NCBI RefSeq assembly: GCF_001896135.2
Contig: NZ_MPOH02000019.1
Location: 737,929-801,928 of the forward strand
Origin: Streptomyces phaeoluteigriseus
GTDB lineage: Bacteria; Actinomycetota; Actinomycetes; Streptomycetales; Streptomycetaceae
Direction of reading: 5' to 3'
DNA length: 64,000 bases
Shown: one piece after another, positions 37,231-45,857 of the stretch
Position numbering within the stretch: the first letter of the stretch is position 1
How the letters are laid out: each line of letters opens with the position of its first letter
Notes under the pieces: generated by a model
Told to the model about the DNA's origin: nothing
What the model saw: the letters and a program-made list of their open reading frames with translations, nothing else
Databases searched by the model: none
Translations under genes and position numbers: made by a program

Positions 37231-37665
37231 CTATCGCCCGTCGGACTCCGTCGCCGACCCGGGGTTCTCCCGTGGACTCCCCGCTTCCGGGCGTTCGGAA
37301 GTTTCGGGTCCCTGGACGATGCGAACCGCATCGCGCAGGGCATGCCGCTGTTCGTCGCTCATCATCCCGAAGAAGGCGACGAGAGCGGCGGCGGGGTTGT
37401 CGCTCTGCGTCCAGGCCTCGTTCATCAGGGCGGCGGCGTAGGCGGCACGTGTGGAGACCGCCTCATATCGATAGGCCCGGCCTTCCGCCTCACGGCGCAC
37501 CCAGCCCTTCTGATGGAGATTGTCCAAAACGGTCATCACCGTGGTGTAGGCGATGGACCGTTCCTGCTGAAGGTCTTCCAGGACTTCTCGAACGGTGACC
37601 GGGCGGTTCCACTTCCACACCCGCGTCATGACCGCGTCTTCGAGTTCTCCCAATGGGCGAGGCAC
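37231..37665 (-). CDS. BlaI/MecI/CopY-family transcriptional regulator
   Basis: The 144-aa protein has the winged-helix of the BlaI family (LGELEDAVMTRVWKWNRPVT, TTVMTVLDNLHQKGWVRRE). These repressors usually pair with a BlaR1-like membrane protease, which is absent here. The C-terminal part (ALRDAVRIVQGPETSERPE) is disordered. GTG 37665 is the start (VPRPLGELED). It sits upstream of the acetyltransferase gene with a 9-bp gap. Confidence 0.9.
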   Translation of the reverse strand: MPRPLGELEDAVMTRVWKWNRPVTVREVLEDLQQERSIAYTTVMTVLDNLHQKGWVRREAEGRAYRYEAVSTRAAYAAALMNEAWTQSDNPAAALVAFFGMMSDEQRHALRDAVRIVQGPETSERPEAGSPRENPGSATESDGR

Positions 37666-37740
37666 AACTCAGAACAATAGTGGGAGATCACATCGATCGC
37701 GTGCCGGACGTGCACTCATCGCCACAAATACGAACAAAAA

Positions 37741-37776
37741 GGGCGTACGGCACCCGGAAGTGGGAGCCGTACGCCC
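37741..37776 (-). terminator. Terminator downstream of the small membrane protein gene
   Basis: GGGCGTACGGC (37741-37751) pairs with GCCGTACGCCC (37766-37776) around 14 nt. Five A at 37736-37740 become a U tract on the minus-strand transcript. Confidence 0.85.
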
Positions 37777-37814
37777 CGAAGGACGTGCGTGGGAGGTGGG
37801 GGACCTGCGTGGGA

Positions 37815-37994
37815 TCAGGCCCCGGTCTTCGCGGAGGCCTGGCGCGTGCCCTCCGCGCGCGCGAGGGCCGCCTCGACGGCCGCGTCCTCCTTGGCCTTGT
37901 TCGCGCCGCCCTGGGTTTTCACGATCACCCTGATCAGGCCGACGAAGAAGACGGCCATGACGACGGGGGGCAGCAGCGCGGAGACATAGTCCAT
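37815..37994 (-). CDS. Small single-pass membrane protein (59 aa)
   Basis: ATG 37994 begins MDYVSALLPPVVMAVFFVGL, one transmembrane helix followed by a charged helical tail (KAKEDAAVEAALARAEGTRQ). It fits the widespread actinobacterial family of about 60-aa membrane proteins of unknown role. It is followed by a clear terminator, which supports it as a real gene. Confidence 0.8.
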   Translation of the reverse strand: MDYVSALLPPVVMAVFFVGLIRVIVKTQGGANKAKEDAAVEAALARAEGTRQASAKTGA

Positions 37995-38101
37995 GGATCC
38001 AGGGTAGCCAGGGAAGGACGGGATACGGGGACGGGGTCGCGTACCGCGAGGCGGGTCGGTCGCGCCCCACCAGCCCCCACCCCCAGCCGGCGGCGCCTCC
38101 G

Positions 38102-38815
38102 TCAGCCGGCGGCGAGCCGCTCCTGCGGGCCGGTGGACGACGGGGCGGGTTTGCGCCGCGGGAAGACCTCGCCCGGCGTGGGCACGGGCCGGCGTGAGGG
38201 CTCGGGCTCCTGCGGCTTCACGGGGACGGGCCCGGGAGCGGGCGGTTTCTCCGCGGGCTTCTCGGCAGGACGCGGCTTCGGCTCCTCGGCGGCGACCGGC
38301 AGGCGGTCGCGAACGGCCTCCGCCACCGCCCCGCAACGGCCCCCGGGAAGCGCCAGGAGGCGCGTACGGGACGCCGGCACCGCAGGGGCGGGCGCGACGA
38401 CCCGGCGGGCCGTACGGCGGGCGAGACGGGCGCGTACGTCCTGCTCGGCAAGGGTCTGACAGCGGTCCAGGAGGGCGGCCGCCACCGGATTGCCCCGCAG
38501 GGCGCGCAGGGCGGCGAGGTCGTCGGCCTCGGGCCGGTGGCCGGTGGCCAGCACCTCCTCCAGGAGCGCGAGGTATCCGGCCGCGGTGCCGGGGAGGGCG
38601 GCTCGGTACCGGACGAGGTCGGATACCAGGAAGGCCCGCAACCGGGCGGCCTCGCGCATCGCCTCGTCGAGGGATTCGGCGAGGCGATGGCAGTCCTGGA
38701 CGTCCTCGGACGAGACGGGACCGGGGTGGAGGGCGAAGGCGAGGGCGCGACGGAGCACACGCAGCTCCTCCGCACCGAACGCCATGCCGCCGCGGGATCC
38801 GTATGGCGTGGGCAT
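38102..38815 (-). CDS. Conserved hypothetical protein with Pro-rich C-terminus
   Basis: From ATG 38815 (MPTPYGSRGGMAFGAEELRV) the 237-aa product has an all-helical N-terminal domain (LRRALAFALHPGPVSSEDVQ, RLRAFLVSDLVRYRAALPGT, AAGYLALLEEVLATGH) and a long disordered tail rich in Pro, Ala, Lys and Glu. No catalytic motif or membrane segment is seen. It lies between coaX and the small membrane protein on the same strand. The function is unknown. Confidence 0.75.
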   Translation of the reverse strand: MPTPYGSRGGMAFGAEELRVLRRALAFALHPGPVSSEDVQDCHRLAESLDEAMREAARLRAFLVSDLVRYRAALPGTAAGYLALLEEVLATGHRPEADDLAALRALRGNPVAAALLDRCQTLAEQDVRARLARRTARRVVAPAPAVPASRTRLLALPGGRCGAVAEAVRDRLPVAAEEPKPRPAEKPAEKPPAPGPVPVKPQEPEPSRRPVPTPGEVFPRRKPAPSSTGPQERLAAG

Positions 38816-38959
38816 GCGGCGACGATACGCGCTAATCAGACAAACTCGACATAAGGAGTGGGTGTGGCGCGTCCGATTCCACGGACCGGCCCCACACCCA
38901 CAACTCATCACTCACGACTCACGCCCACGACGAACGACGCACGACTCGCGGCGCACGGC

Positions 38960-39757
38960 TCACATGCGCGAGACGTTCCGCTCGTAGACCAGCCGCAGCC
39001 CGATCAGCGTCAGCCACGGCTCGTGCTCGTCGATCACCGCGGACTCGCCCAGCACCATCGGTGCCAGACCGCCCGTGGCGATCACCGTCACGTCGTCGGG
39101 GTCCTCCGACAGTTCCCTGGCCATCCGGCCCACGACGCCGTCGACCTGGCCGGCGAAGCCGTAGACGATGCCGGACTGCATCGCCTCGACCGTGTTCTTG
39201 CCGATCACGCTGCGGGGGCGGGCCACCTCGATCTTGCGCAGCTGCGCGGCCTTGACGCCCAGGGCCTCGACGGAGATCTCGATCCCGGGCGCGATGACGC
39301 CGCCGACGTACTCCCCGCGCGCGCTGATCGCGTCGAACGTGGTCGCCGTGCCGAAGTCCACGACGATCGCCGGGCCGCCGTACAGCTCGTTGGCGGCGAC
39401 CGCGTTGATGATGCGGTCGGCGCCGACCTCCTTGGGGTTGTCGAAGAGGATCGGGACGCCCGTCTTCACGCCGGGCTCGACGAGCACCGCGGGGACGTCG
39501 CCGTAGTAGCGGCGGGTCACCTCGCGCAGTTCGTGCAGGACCGACGGGACGGTCGCGCAGATGGCGATGCCGTCGATGCCCTCGCCCAGCTCCACGCCGA
39601 GGAGGGGGTGCATGCCCATCAGGCCCTGGAGGAGGACCGCCAGCTCGTCGGCCGTGCGGCGGGCGTCCGTCGAGATCCGCCAGTGCTCGACGATGTCCTC
39701 CCCGTCGAACAGGCCGAGCACGGTGTGCGTGTTCCCTACGTCGATCGTCAGCAGCAT
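38960..39757 (-). CDS. coaX: Type III pantothenate kinase
   Basis: The 265-aa ASKHA-fold kinase phosphorylates pantothenate, the first step to coenzyme A, and unlike CoaA is not feedback-inhibited. PHOSPHATE-1 is TIDVGNTHTVLGLF at the N-terminus, the pantothenate pocket is in NPKEVGADRIINAVAA, and PHOSPHATE-2 is IVVDFGTATTFDAIS. ATG 39757 lies 16 bp after the nadC stop. It closes the operon that starts at 44393 and includes panC, the enzyme that makes its substrate. Confidence 0.96.
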   Translation of the reverse strand: MLLTIDVGNTHTVLGLFDGEDIVEHWRISTDARRTADELAVLLQGLMGMHPLLGVELGEGIDGIAICATVPSVLHELREVTRRYYGDVPAVLVEPGVKTGVPILFDNPKEVGADRIINAVAANELYGGPAIVVDFGTATTFDAISARGEYVGGVIAPGIEISVEALGVKAAQLRKIEVARPRSVIGKNTVEAMQSGIVYGFAGQVDGVVGRMARELSEDPDDVTVIATGGLAPMVLGESAVIDEHEPWLTLIGLRLVYERNVSRM

Positions 39758-39773
39758 GGCCGGATCCCGCTCC

Positions 39774-40772
39774 CTACTCCGCAGCTCGCAGGTCCAGGCC
39801 GATGTCCAGGATCGGCGAGGAGTGGGTCAGGGCGCCCACGGCCAGGAAGTCGACCCCGGTGTCGGCGTACGCCTTCGCGTTGTCCAGGGTGAGCCGGCCG
39901 GAGGCCTCGAGGAGCGCACGCCCGCCGACGACGCGGACGGCCTCCGCGCACTCCTCGGGCGTGAAGTTGTCCAGCAGGATCAGGTCGGCGCCGGCCTCGA
40001 TGACCTCGCGCAGCTGGTGCAGGGTGTCGACCTCGACCTCGATCGGCACGTCCGGGAAGGCCGCCCGTACGGCCTGGAAGGCCTGGGCGACGCCGCCCGC
40101 GGCCACCACGTGGTTGTCCTTGACCAGGGCGGCGTCGGACAGCGACATCCGGTGGTTGAGACCGCCGCCGCAGCGCACGGCGAACTTCTCCAGGGCGCGC
40201 AGGCCCGGTGTGGTCTTCCGGGTGTCACGCACGCGTGCCTCGGTGCCCTCCAGGGCGTCCGCCCACGCGCGCGTGGCGGTCGCGATGCCGGAGAGGCGGC
40301 ACATCAGGTTCAGCGCGCTGCGCTCGCCGGTGAGGAGGTCGCGCGTGCGCGTGGTGACCGACAGCAGCTTCTGCCCGGCCTCCACGCGGTCGCCGTCCTC
40401 GACATGCCGCTCGACCTCGAACTCGTCCGTGCAGACGACCGAGAGCACGGCCTCGGCGACCCTGAGGCCCGCCACCACGCCCGCCTCGCGCGCGGTGAAG
40501 TCGGCGGTGGCCACCGCGTCCTCGGGAATGGTCGCGACCGTCGTCACGTCCACGCCGTGGGCCAGGTCCTCCTGGATCGCGACGTTGGCGATGTCCTCGA
40601 CCTCGACCGGGTCAAGCCCGGCGTCCGCCAGGAGCTGGGCGAGCGCGGGGTCGAGCCCGCACTCCAGGTACTCCGCGTCGGTGGGGTCGGCGTCCGTGCC
40701 ACAGGCACAGCCGTCGCCGCAGCCGCCGCTCTGGACGAGGGGAAGGTCCTCGGGGGTGCTCACTTCTGTCAC
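39774..40772 (-). CDS. nadC: Nicotinate-nucleotide pyrophosphorylase (carboxylating)
   Basis: The 332-aa quinolinate phosphoribosyltransferase makes nicotinate mononucleotide. Active-site motifs include TARKTTPGLR-type DTRKTTPGLRALEKFAVRCG, GLNHRMSLSDAALVKDNH, and the barrel end LEASGRLTLDNAKAYADTGV. The N-terminus carries a Cys-rich stretch before the family domain (GGCGDGCACG; Cys18, Cys22, Cys24), which is uncommon. GTG 40772 overlaps the nadB stop by GTGA; an internal GTG at 40763 is an alternative that keeps the Cys motif. It acts directly after NadB and NadA; nadA is not in this window. Confidence 0.95.
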   Translation of the reverse strand: MTEVSTPEDLPLVQSGGCGDGCACGTDADPTDAEYLECGLDPALAQLLADAGLDPVEVEDIANVAIQEDLAHGVDVTTVATIPEDAVATADFTAREAGVVAGLRVAEAVLSVVCTDEFEVERHVEDGDRVEAGQKLLSVTTRTRDLLTGERSALNLMCRLSGIATATRAWADALEGTEARVRDTRKTTPGLRALEKFAVRCGGGLNHRMSLSDAALVKDNHVVAAGGVAQAFQAVRAAFPDVPIEVEVDTLHQLREVIEAGADLILLDNFTPEECAEAVRVVGGRALLEASGRLTLDNAKAYADTGVDFLAVGALTHSSPILDIGLDLRAAE

Positions 40773-42478
40773 TGCTCCTGCTGCCGGGTCGGGGGGAAGT
40801 CTGCGGTATCGGTGGTGTGTACGGCGAGCGTCCGGTCCGGATTGAGCCGTACGACGATGTGGCGGCGCCAGTGCGTGTCGTCGCGCTCGGCGCGGTCCTC
40901 GCGCCAGTGGCAGCCGCGGGTCTCCTCGCGCAGCCGGGCGGCGGCGACCAGGACGCGGGCCACGCACAGGAGGTTGGTGGCCTCCCACGTGTCGACGCCG
41001 GGCTCGGCGGTCTTGCCGTTCTCCTCGAGGGCCTCGCGGGCCTCGGAGTGCAGCCGCTGGAGCTGCTCGGCAGCCTTCTCCAGGGAGTCGGCGGAGCGCA
41101 GGACGCCCGCGCCCTCGGTCATGCTCCGCTGGATGGCGAACCGGGCCTCGGGGGCGAGGAGGGGGTGCGCGGGCTTCTCGGGGTGCTCGACGGGTGCGGG
41201 CACGCGCGCGGAAAGGCCGTCGGCCGAACGGCTCGCCGCGATGTCGGCGGAGATGCGCTCGGCGTAGACGAGGCCCTCCAGGAGCGAGTTGGAGGCGAGC
41301 CGGTTCGCGCCGTGCACGCCCGTGCAGGCGACCTCGCCACAGGCGTACAGGCCCGGGACGGTGGTCCGGCCGTGGGAGTCGGCGCGCACCCCGCCGGAGG
41401 CGTAGTGGGCGGCCGGGGCGACCGGGACGGGCTCGGTGACCGGGTCGATGCCGTGGGCGCGGCAGGCGGCGAGGATCGTCGGGAAGCGGTGTTCCCACAT
41501 CTCGGCGCCGAAGTGGCGGGCGTCGAGGTACATGTGCTCGGCGTCCTGTTCCTGCATGCGGCGCATGATGCCCTTGGCGACGATGTCGCGGGGCGCCAGC
41601 TCGGCCAGCTCGTGCTGGCCCAGCATGAAACGCACGCCGTTGCCGTCGACCAGGTGGGCGCCCTCACCGCGTACCGCCTCGGAGACGAGGGGCTGCTGGC
41701 CCTCCGCGTCGGGACCCAGGAACAGCACGGTCGGGTGGAACTGCACGAACTCCAGGTCGGAGACCTCCGCGCCCGCGCGCAGGGCGAGCGCCACGCCGTC
41801 GCCGGTCGACACCGACGGGTTGGTGGTCGCGGAGAAGACCTGGCCCATGCCACCGGTGGCGAGGACCACCGCGGGCGCGTGCACCGCGCCCACCCCGTCG
41901 TGCTGGCCCTCCCCCATGACGTGCAGGGAGACACCGGCGGTGCGGCCGTCGGCGTCCGTGAGGAGGTCCAGGACGAGCGCGTTCTCGATGGTGCGCAGTC
42001 CGCGCGCGCGTACCGCCTCGACGAGCGCGCGGGAGATCTCCGCGCCGGTCGCGTCGCCGCCCGCGTGCGCGATGCGGCGGCGGTGGTGGCCGCCCTCGCG
42101 GGTCAGCTCCAGGCCGCCTTCCTCGGACTCGTCGAAGTGGGCGCCGGTCTCGATGAGCCGCCGTACGGCGTCGGGGCCCTCGGTGACCAGGAGGCGTACC
42201 GCGTCCTCGTCGCACAGGCCCGCGCCGGCCACCAGCGTGTCCTCCAGGTGCTGTTCGGGTGTGTCGCCCTCGCCGAGCGCCGCCGCGATGCCGCCCTGTG
42301 CCCAGCGGGTGGAGCCGTCGTCCAGGCGGGCCTTGGTGACGACGACCGTCGTCAGTCCCGCGGCCTCGCAGCGCAGGGCGGCGGTGAGGCCGGCCACGCC
42401 GGAGCCGACGACCACGACGTCCGCGGAGATGGACCACCCGGGCGCGGGCGCGTGCAGTCGTATGCCTGTGCTGGTCAC
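40769..42478 (-). CDS. nadB: L-aspartate oxidase
   Basis: The 569-aa flavoprotein oxidises L-aspartate to iminoaspartate for NAD synthesis. The dinucleotide-binding motif is VVVGSGVAGLTAALRC, the covalent-flavin-region analogue is STRWAQGGIAAAL, and the substrate region HYASGGVRADSHGRT and GANRLASNSLLEGL follow the succinate dehydrogenase/NadB family. It is somewhat longer than E. coli NadB (540 aa). Start GTG 42478 overlaps the panC stop by GTGA, and its own stop overlaps nadC the same way. Confidence 0.95.
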   Translation of the reverse strand: MTSTGIRLHAPAPGWSISADVVVVGSGVAGLTAALRCEAAGLTTVVVTKARLDDGSTRWAQGGIAAALGEGDTPEQHLEDTLVAGAGLCDEDAVRLLVTEGPDAVRRLIETGAHFDESEEGGLELTREGGHHRRRIAHAGGDATGAEISRALVEAVRARGLRTIENALVLDLLTDADGRTAGVSLHVMGEGQHDGVGAVHAPAVVLATGGMGQVFSATTNPSVSTGDGVALALRAGAEVSDLEFVQFHPTVLFLGPDAEGQQPLVSEAVRGEGAHLVDGNGVRFMLGQHELAELAPRDIVAKGIMRRMQEQDAEHMYLDARHFGAEMWEHRFPTILAACRAHGIDPVTEPVPVAPAAHYASGGVRADSHGRTTVPGLYACGEVACTGVHGANRLASNSLLEGLVYAERISADIAASRSADGLSARVPAPVEHPEKPAHPLLAPEARFAIQRSMTEGAGVLRSADSLEKAAEQLQRLHSEAREALEENGKTAEPGVDTWEATNLLCVARVLVAAARLREETRGCHWREDRAERDDTHWRRHIVVRLNPDRTLAVHTTDTADFPPTRQQEQ

Positions 42479-43467
42479 GAGGCGGCTCCGAAGGTGAGGG
42501 GGAGGTTGTCGATCAGCCGGGTCGTGCCGACCCGGGCGGCGACGGCGAGAACGGCCTCGCCGGTGAAGTCGTCGTCGATGTCGCCGAAGTCGGCCGGGTC
42601 GACGAGGGCGAGGTAGTCCAGTCTCAGCGGCGGGACCATGCGCGCGGCCTCGTCCAGGACCGTGCGGGCGGCGGCGCGGACGGCGGCCACGGAGCCGGGG
42701 GCGGCCTTGGCCACGGCGTGGGCGTCGGCGGCCGCGCGGGACTCGCCGAGGGCGCTGAGCGCCTGCGCACGCGCGTGGGTGGCGGGCACCTCACGCGCGC
42801 GTGCCCTCAGCGCCTCCTGCGCGGCATGCCGGTCGCGGCCCGCGAACAGCGCCTGGGACAGGGCGAGCGCGGTGCGCCGCTCGGCCGGGGACAGATAGCG
42901 GTTGCGGCTGGACAGCGCCAGTCCGTCTTCCTCGCGCACCGTCGGTACGGCGACGATGTCGATGCCGAAGTTCAGGTCGCGCACCATGCGCCGGATCAGG
43001 GCGAGCTGCTGGGCGTCCTTCTGTCCGTACAGGGCGACGTCGGGGCGGGTCAGGTGCAGCAGCTTGGCGACGACGGTGAGCATGCCGTCGAAGTGCCCGG
43101 GGCGGGAGGCACCCTCCAGGCGCTCCCCCATGGGTCCGGCGCTGACGCGGACCTGGGGTTCGCCGCCCGGGTAGACCTCGTCGACGGACGGGGCGAACAC
43201 GACGTCCGCACCCGCCTCCTCGGCGATCTTGACGTCGGCGTCCAGGGTGCGCGGGTAGCGGTCGAGGTCCTCGCCCGCGCCGAACTGGAGCGGGTTGACG
43301 AAGACCGTGACGACGACCTCGCCCTCCGGTCCGGCGATCTCGCGCGCGGTGCGGACGAGGGTGGCGTGTCCCTCGTGCAGGGCGCCCATCGTCATCACGA
43401 CGGCGCGGCGGCCCGCGCGCGTGCGTGCGTGCAGCTCACCGGCGGTGCGCAGCAGGGTCGTGGTCAT
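42475..43467 (-). CDS. panC: Pantothenate synthetase (pantoate-beta-alanine ligase)
   Basis: The 330-aa enzyme joins pantoate and beta-alanine with ATP. The adenylation motif is VVMTMGALHEGHATLV, followed by VFVNPLQFGAGEDLDRYPRT, LYGQKDAQQLALIRRM (KMSKS-like region) and LALSSRNRYLSP. ATG 43467 overlaps the stop of the upstream Rossmann protein by ATGA. Placing panC with coaX in one operon groups two steps of coenzyme A synthesis with the NAD genes. Confidence 0.96.
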   Translation of the reverse strand: MTTTLLRTAGELHARTRAGRRAVVMTMGALHEGHATLVRTAREIAGPEGEVVVTVFVNPLQFGAGEDLDRYPRTLDADVKIAEEAGADVVFAPSVDEVYPGGEPQVRVSAGPMGERLEGASRPGHFDGMLTVVAKLLHLTRPDVALYGQKDAQQLALIRRMVRDLNFGIDIVAVPTVREEDGLALSSRNRYLSPAERRTALALSQALFAGRDRHAAQEALRARAREVPATHARAQALSALGESRAAADAHAVAKAAPGSVAAVRAAARTVLDEAARMVPPLRLDYLALVDPADFGDIDDDFTGEAVLAVAARVGTTRLIDNLPLTFGAAS

Positions 43468-44393
43468 CGGACGTCTCCCTCGGCGCCGTCGGTCCCCTTG
43501 GCGAGTACCCCGAGGAGGTCCTCGGCGAGTTCAGGCTTGAGCAGGCCGCTGGCCAGCGCCCGGTCGGCCGTCGCGCGGGCCATCGCCAGATAGCCGTCGA
43601 CGGTCTGCGGGGCGTGCCTGCGCAGCTCGGAGACGTGCACGGCGACCGTGCCCGCGTCGCCGCGCGCGACGGGGCCGGTGAGCGCGGCGTCGCCGGAGCG
43701 CAGCGCGTTGTCCAGGGCGGCGCCCAGCAGGGGGCCGAGCATCCGGTCGGGGGCCTCGACGCCGGCCGCGCGCAGCAGTTCCAGGGACTGGGCGACCAGG
43801 GTGACCAGGTGGTTGGCGCCGAGGGCGAGGGCCGCGTGGTAGAGCGGCCGGTTCTGCTCGGCGATCCATTCCGGTTCGCCGCCCATCTCGATGACGAGTG
43901 CTTCGGCGGCCAGCCGCAGTTGGTCGGGCGCGGTGACGCCGAAGGAGCAGCCGGCCAGACGCTGGACGTCGACCGCGGTGCCGGTGAAGGTCATCGCCGG
44001 GTGCAGGGCCAGCGGCAGCGCGCCCGCGCGCAGGGCGGGGTCCAGGACCCTCGCGCCGTACCGGCCGGAGGTGTGCACGAGCAGCTGCCCGGGGCGGACC
44101 GCGCCGGTCTCGGCGAGGCCCTCGACGAGGCCGGGCAGGGCGTCGTCGGGGACCGTCAGCAGGACCAGGTCGGCGCGCGCCATGACCTCGGCGGGGGTGA
44201 CGAGGGGGACGTCGGGCAGCATCGTCGCGGCGCGCCGGCGGGAGGCGTCGGAGACGCCGGAGACGGCGACCGGACGGTGCCCGGCGAGCTGGAGGGACGC
44301 GGCGAGCGCGGGGCCTACGCGCCCTGCGCCGACGACGCCGACGGTCAGCCGCGCGGGGCGGTCCCTGGGGTCTGGCTGTTGGACTGTACTCAC
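43464..44393 (-). CDS. Rossmann-like / DUF2520 dehydrogenase-type protein
   Basis: The 309-aa protein has an N-terminal NADP-type Rossmann motif (VGVVGAGRVGPALAASLQLA) and a C-terminal helical DUF2520 domain (ALHPAMTFTGTAVDVQRLAG, ALALGANHLVTLVAQSLELL, LLGAALDNALRSGDAALTGP). It resembles ketopantoate reductase-like and 6-phosphogluconate dehydrogenase-like folds. As first gene of the panC-nadB-nadC-coaX operon with ATGA coupling to panC, it might supply pantoate (PanE function), but this is inference; it was not recognised as PanE by sequence. Start is GTG 44393. Confidence 0.85.
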   Translation of the reverse strand: MSTVQQPDPRDRPARLTVGVVGAGRVGPALAASLQLAGHRPVAVSGVSDASRRRAATMLPDVPLVTPAEVMARADLVLLTVPDDALPGLVEGLAETGAVRPGQLLVHTSGRYGARVLDPALRAGALPLALHPAMTFTGTAVDVQRLAGCSFGVTAPDQLRLAAEALVIEMGGEPEWIAEQNRPLYHAALALGANHLVTLVAQSLELLRAAGVEAPDRMLGPLLGAALDNALRSGDAALTGPVARGDAGTVAVHVSELRRHAPQTVDGYLAMARATADRALASGLLKPELAEDLLGVLAKGTDGAEGDVR

Positions 44394-44565
44394 GCGACGG
44401 CGGCCTTCCCGTTCCAGTCCGCTCTGGGTACCGGACGATTTCTCGTCATGTTAACGCGATCGGTTACCGGGGGCCCCGGTTGTCCACAGGCTGTGGGTAA
44501 CCGCACTCTTCCTCCGCCGCCGAAATCGGGTGTCCTCGGGCCACGCGCGCGAAATGATCCACGGC

Positions 44566-45798
44566 ATGAGTGATACGGCGGATCGGTCCACGCGGACGTC
44601 CGAGCAGGAGCCGTCCGGGCCGGTGTCGGAGGACGAGCGGCGCGGGCGCCGGTGGGAGCGGCGCAGAAGGGCCTCCCGCAGCGCGCGGCGGGTACTGGCG
44701 CGCTCCGGCCTCGAGCGGACGATCCGTCAGCGGCTCGCCCTCCTGGATGCCGCCGACGAGGTGTACGACCTGGACGAGTCCGTCGACATGTACGGCGACG
44801 GCGTCGTCGCCGCCCTGGAGGCCAAGGTCGCCGGGCTGCTCGGCAAGGAGGCCGCGGCCTTCTTCCCGACGGGCACCATGGCGCAGCAGGTCGCCCTGCG
44901 CTGCTGGGCGGGCCGCACCGGCAACCCGGTGGTGGCCCTGCACGCCGAGGCCCACCCGGAGGTGCACGAGCGCGGGGCGTTCAGCCAGGTCAGCGGATTG
45001 CGCCCGGTCCGGCTGACCGACGAGCCGCGGCAGCCCACCGCCGAGGAGGTCCGTGACTGCGAGGAGCCCTTCGGGGCGCTGATGCTCGAACTGCCGCTCG
45101 TGGGCCCGGGACACCTGCTGCCGTCCTGGGAGGAGCTGACCGATCTCGTCGAGGCGGCGCGCGAGCGGGACGCGGTGGTGCACTTCGACGGCGCGCGCCT
45201 GTGGGAGTCCACCGTCCACTTCGACCGCCCGCTCGACGAGATCGCCGCACTGGCGGACAGCGTCTACGTGTCGTTCTACAAGTCCCTCGACGGTTTCGGC
45301 GGTGCCGCGCTGGCCGGCCCGAGCACCCTGGTGGAGGAGGCGAAGGCCTGGCGCCACCGCTACGGCGGCACGGTGTTCCAGCAGTTCCCCACCGCCCTGT
45401 CGGCGCTGCTGGGCCTGGAGCGCGAACTGCCCCGCCTGCCTTCGTACGTGCGCCACGCGCGCGTGGTGGCCGCCGCACTGGCCGAAGGCTTGGCGGCGGC
45501 CGGGCTGCCGTGGTCGCGGGTGCACCCCGAGGTGCCGCACACCAACGAGTTCCAGGTGTGGCTGCCGTACGACGCCGACACGGTCGCCGAGGCGGCGATC
45601 CGTACGGCCGAGGAGAGCGGGACCCTGCTCTTCGCGCGCGCCTGGAACGCCCCCGTGCCGGGCCTGGCCGTCACGGAGGTCGACGTCCGCGCCCCCGGCC
45701 TGGAGTGGAGCGCAGAGGACGTACGCACGGCGGTCGCCGACTTCGTGGTCCGGCTGAGGGAGGAGGCCGGCCGGGCCGGGGGGCGGACCGGCCCGTAG
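44566..45798 (+). CDS. Threonine aldolase/beta-eliminating lyase family PLP enzyme
   Basis: The 410-aa protein belongs to fold-type I PLP enzymes of the beta-eliminating lyase group. The PLP lysine is in SVYVSFYKSLDGFGGAALAG, the conserved Asp-Gly-Ala-Arg is in VVHFDGARLWES, and the substrate-domain start EVYDLDESVDMYGDGVVAAL matches low-specificity threonine aldolases. It may cleave threonine or allo-threonine to glycine and acetaldehyde. A charged N-terminal extension of about 50 residues precedes the domain. ATG 44566 was chosen; ATG 44554 is also in frame. Confidence 0.85.
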   Translation: MSDTADRSTRTSEQEPSGPVSEDERRGRRWERRRRASRSARRVLARSGLERTIRQRLALLDAADEVYDLDESVDMYGDGVVAALEAKVAGLLGKEAAAFFPTGTMAQQVALRCWAGRTGNPVVALHAEAHPEVHERGAFSQVSGLRPVRLTDEPRQPTAEEVRDCEEPFGALMLELPLVGPGHLLPSWEELTDLVEAARERDAVVHFDGARLWESTVHFDRPLDEIAALADSVYVSFYKSLDGFGGAALAGPSTLVEEAKAWRHRYGGTVFQQFPTALSALLGLERELPRLPSYVRHARVVAAALAEGLAAAGLPWSRVHPEVPHTNEFQVWLPYDADTVAEAAIRTAEESGTLLFARAWNAPVPGLAVTEVDVRAPGLEWSAEDVRTAVADFVVRLREEAGRAGGRTGP

Positions 45799-45857
45799 AC
45801 GTCAGCCGGCCGTCGGCCGGGGGCGGCGTTGTCAGCGGTGGGGTGCACCATGAGGGC

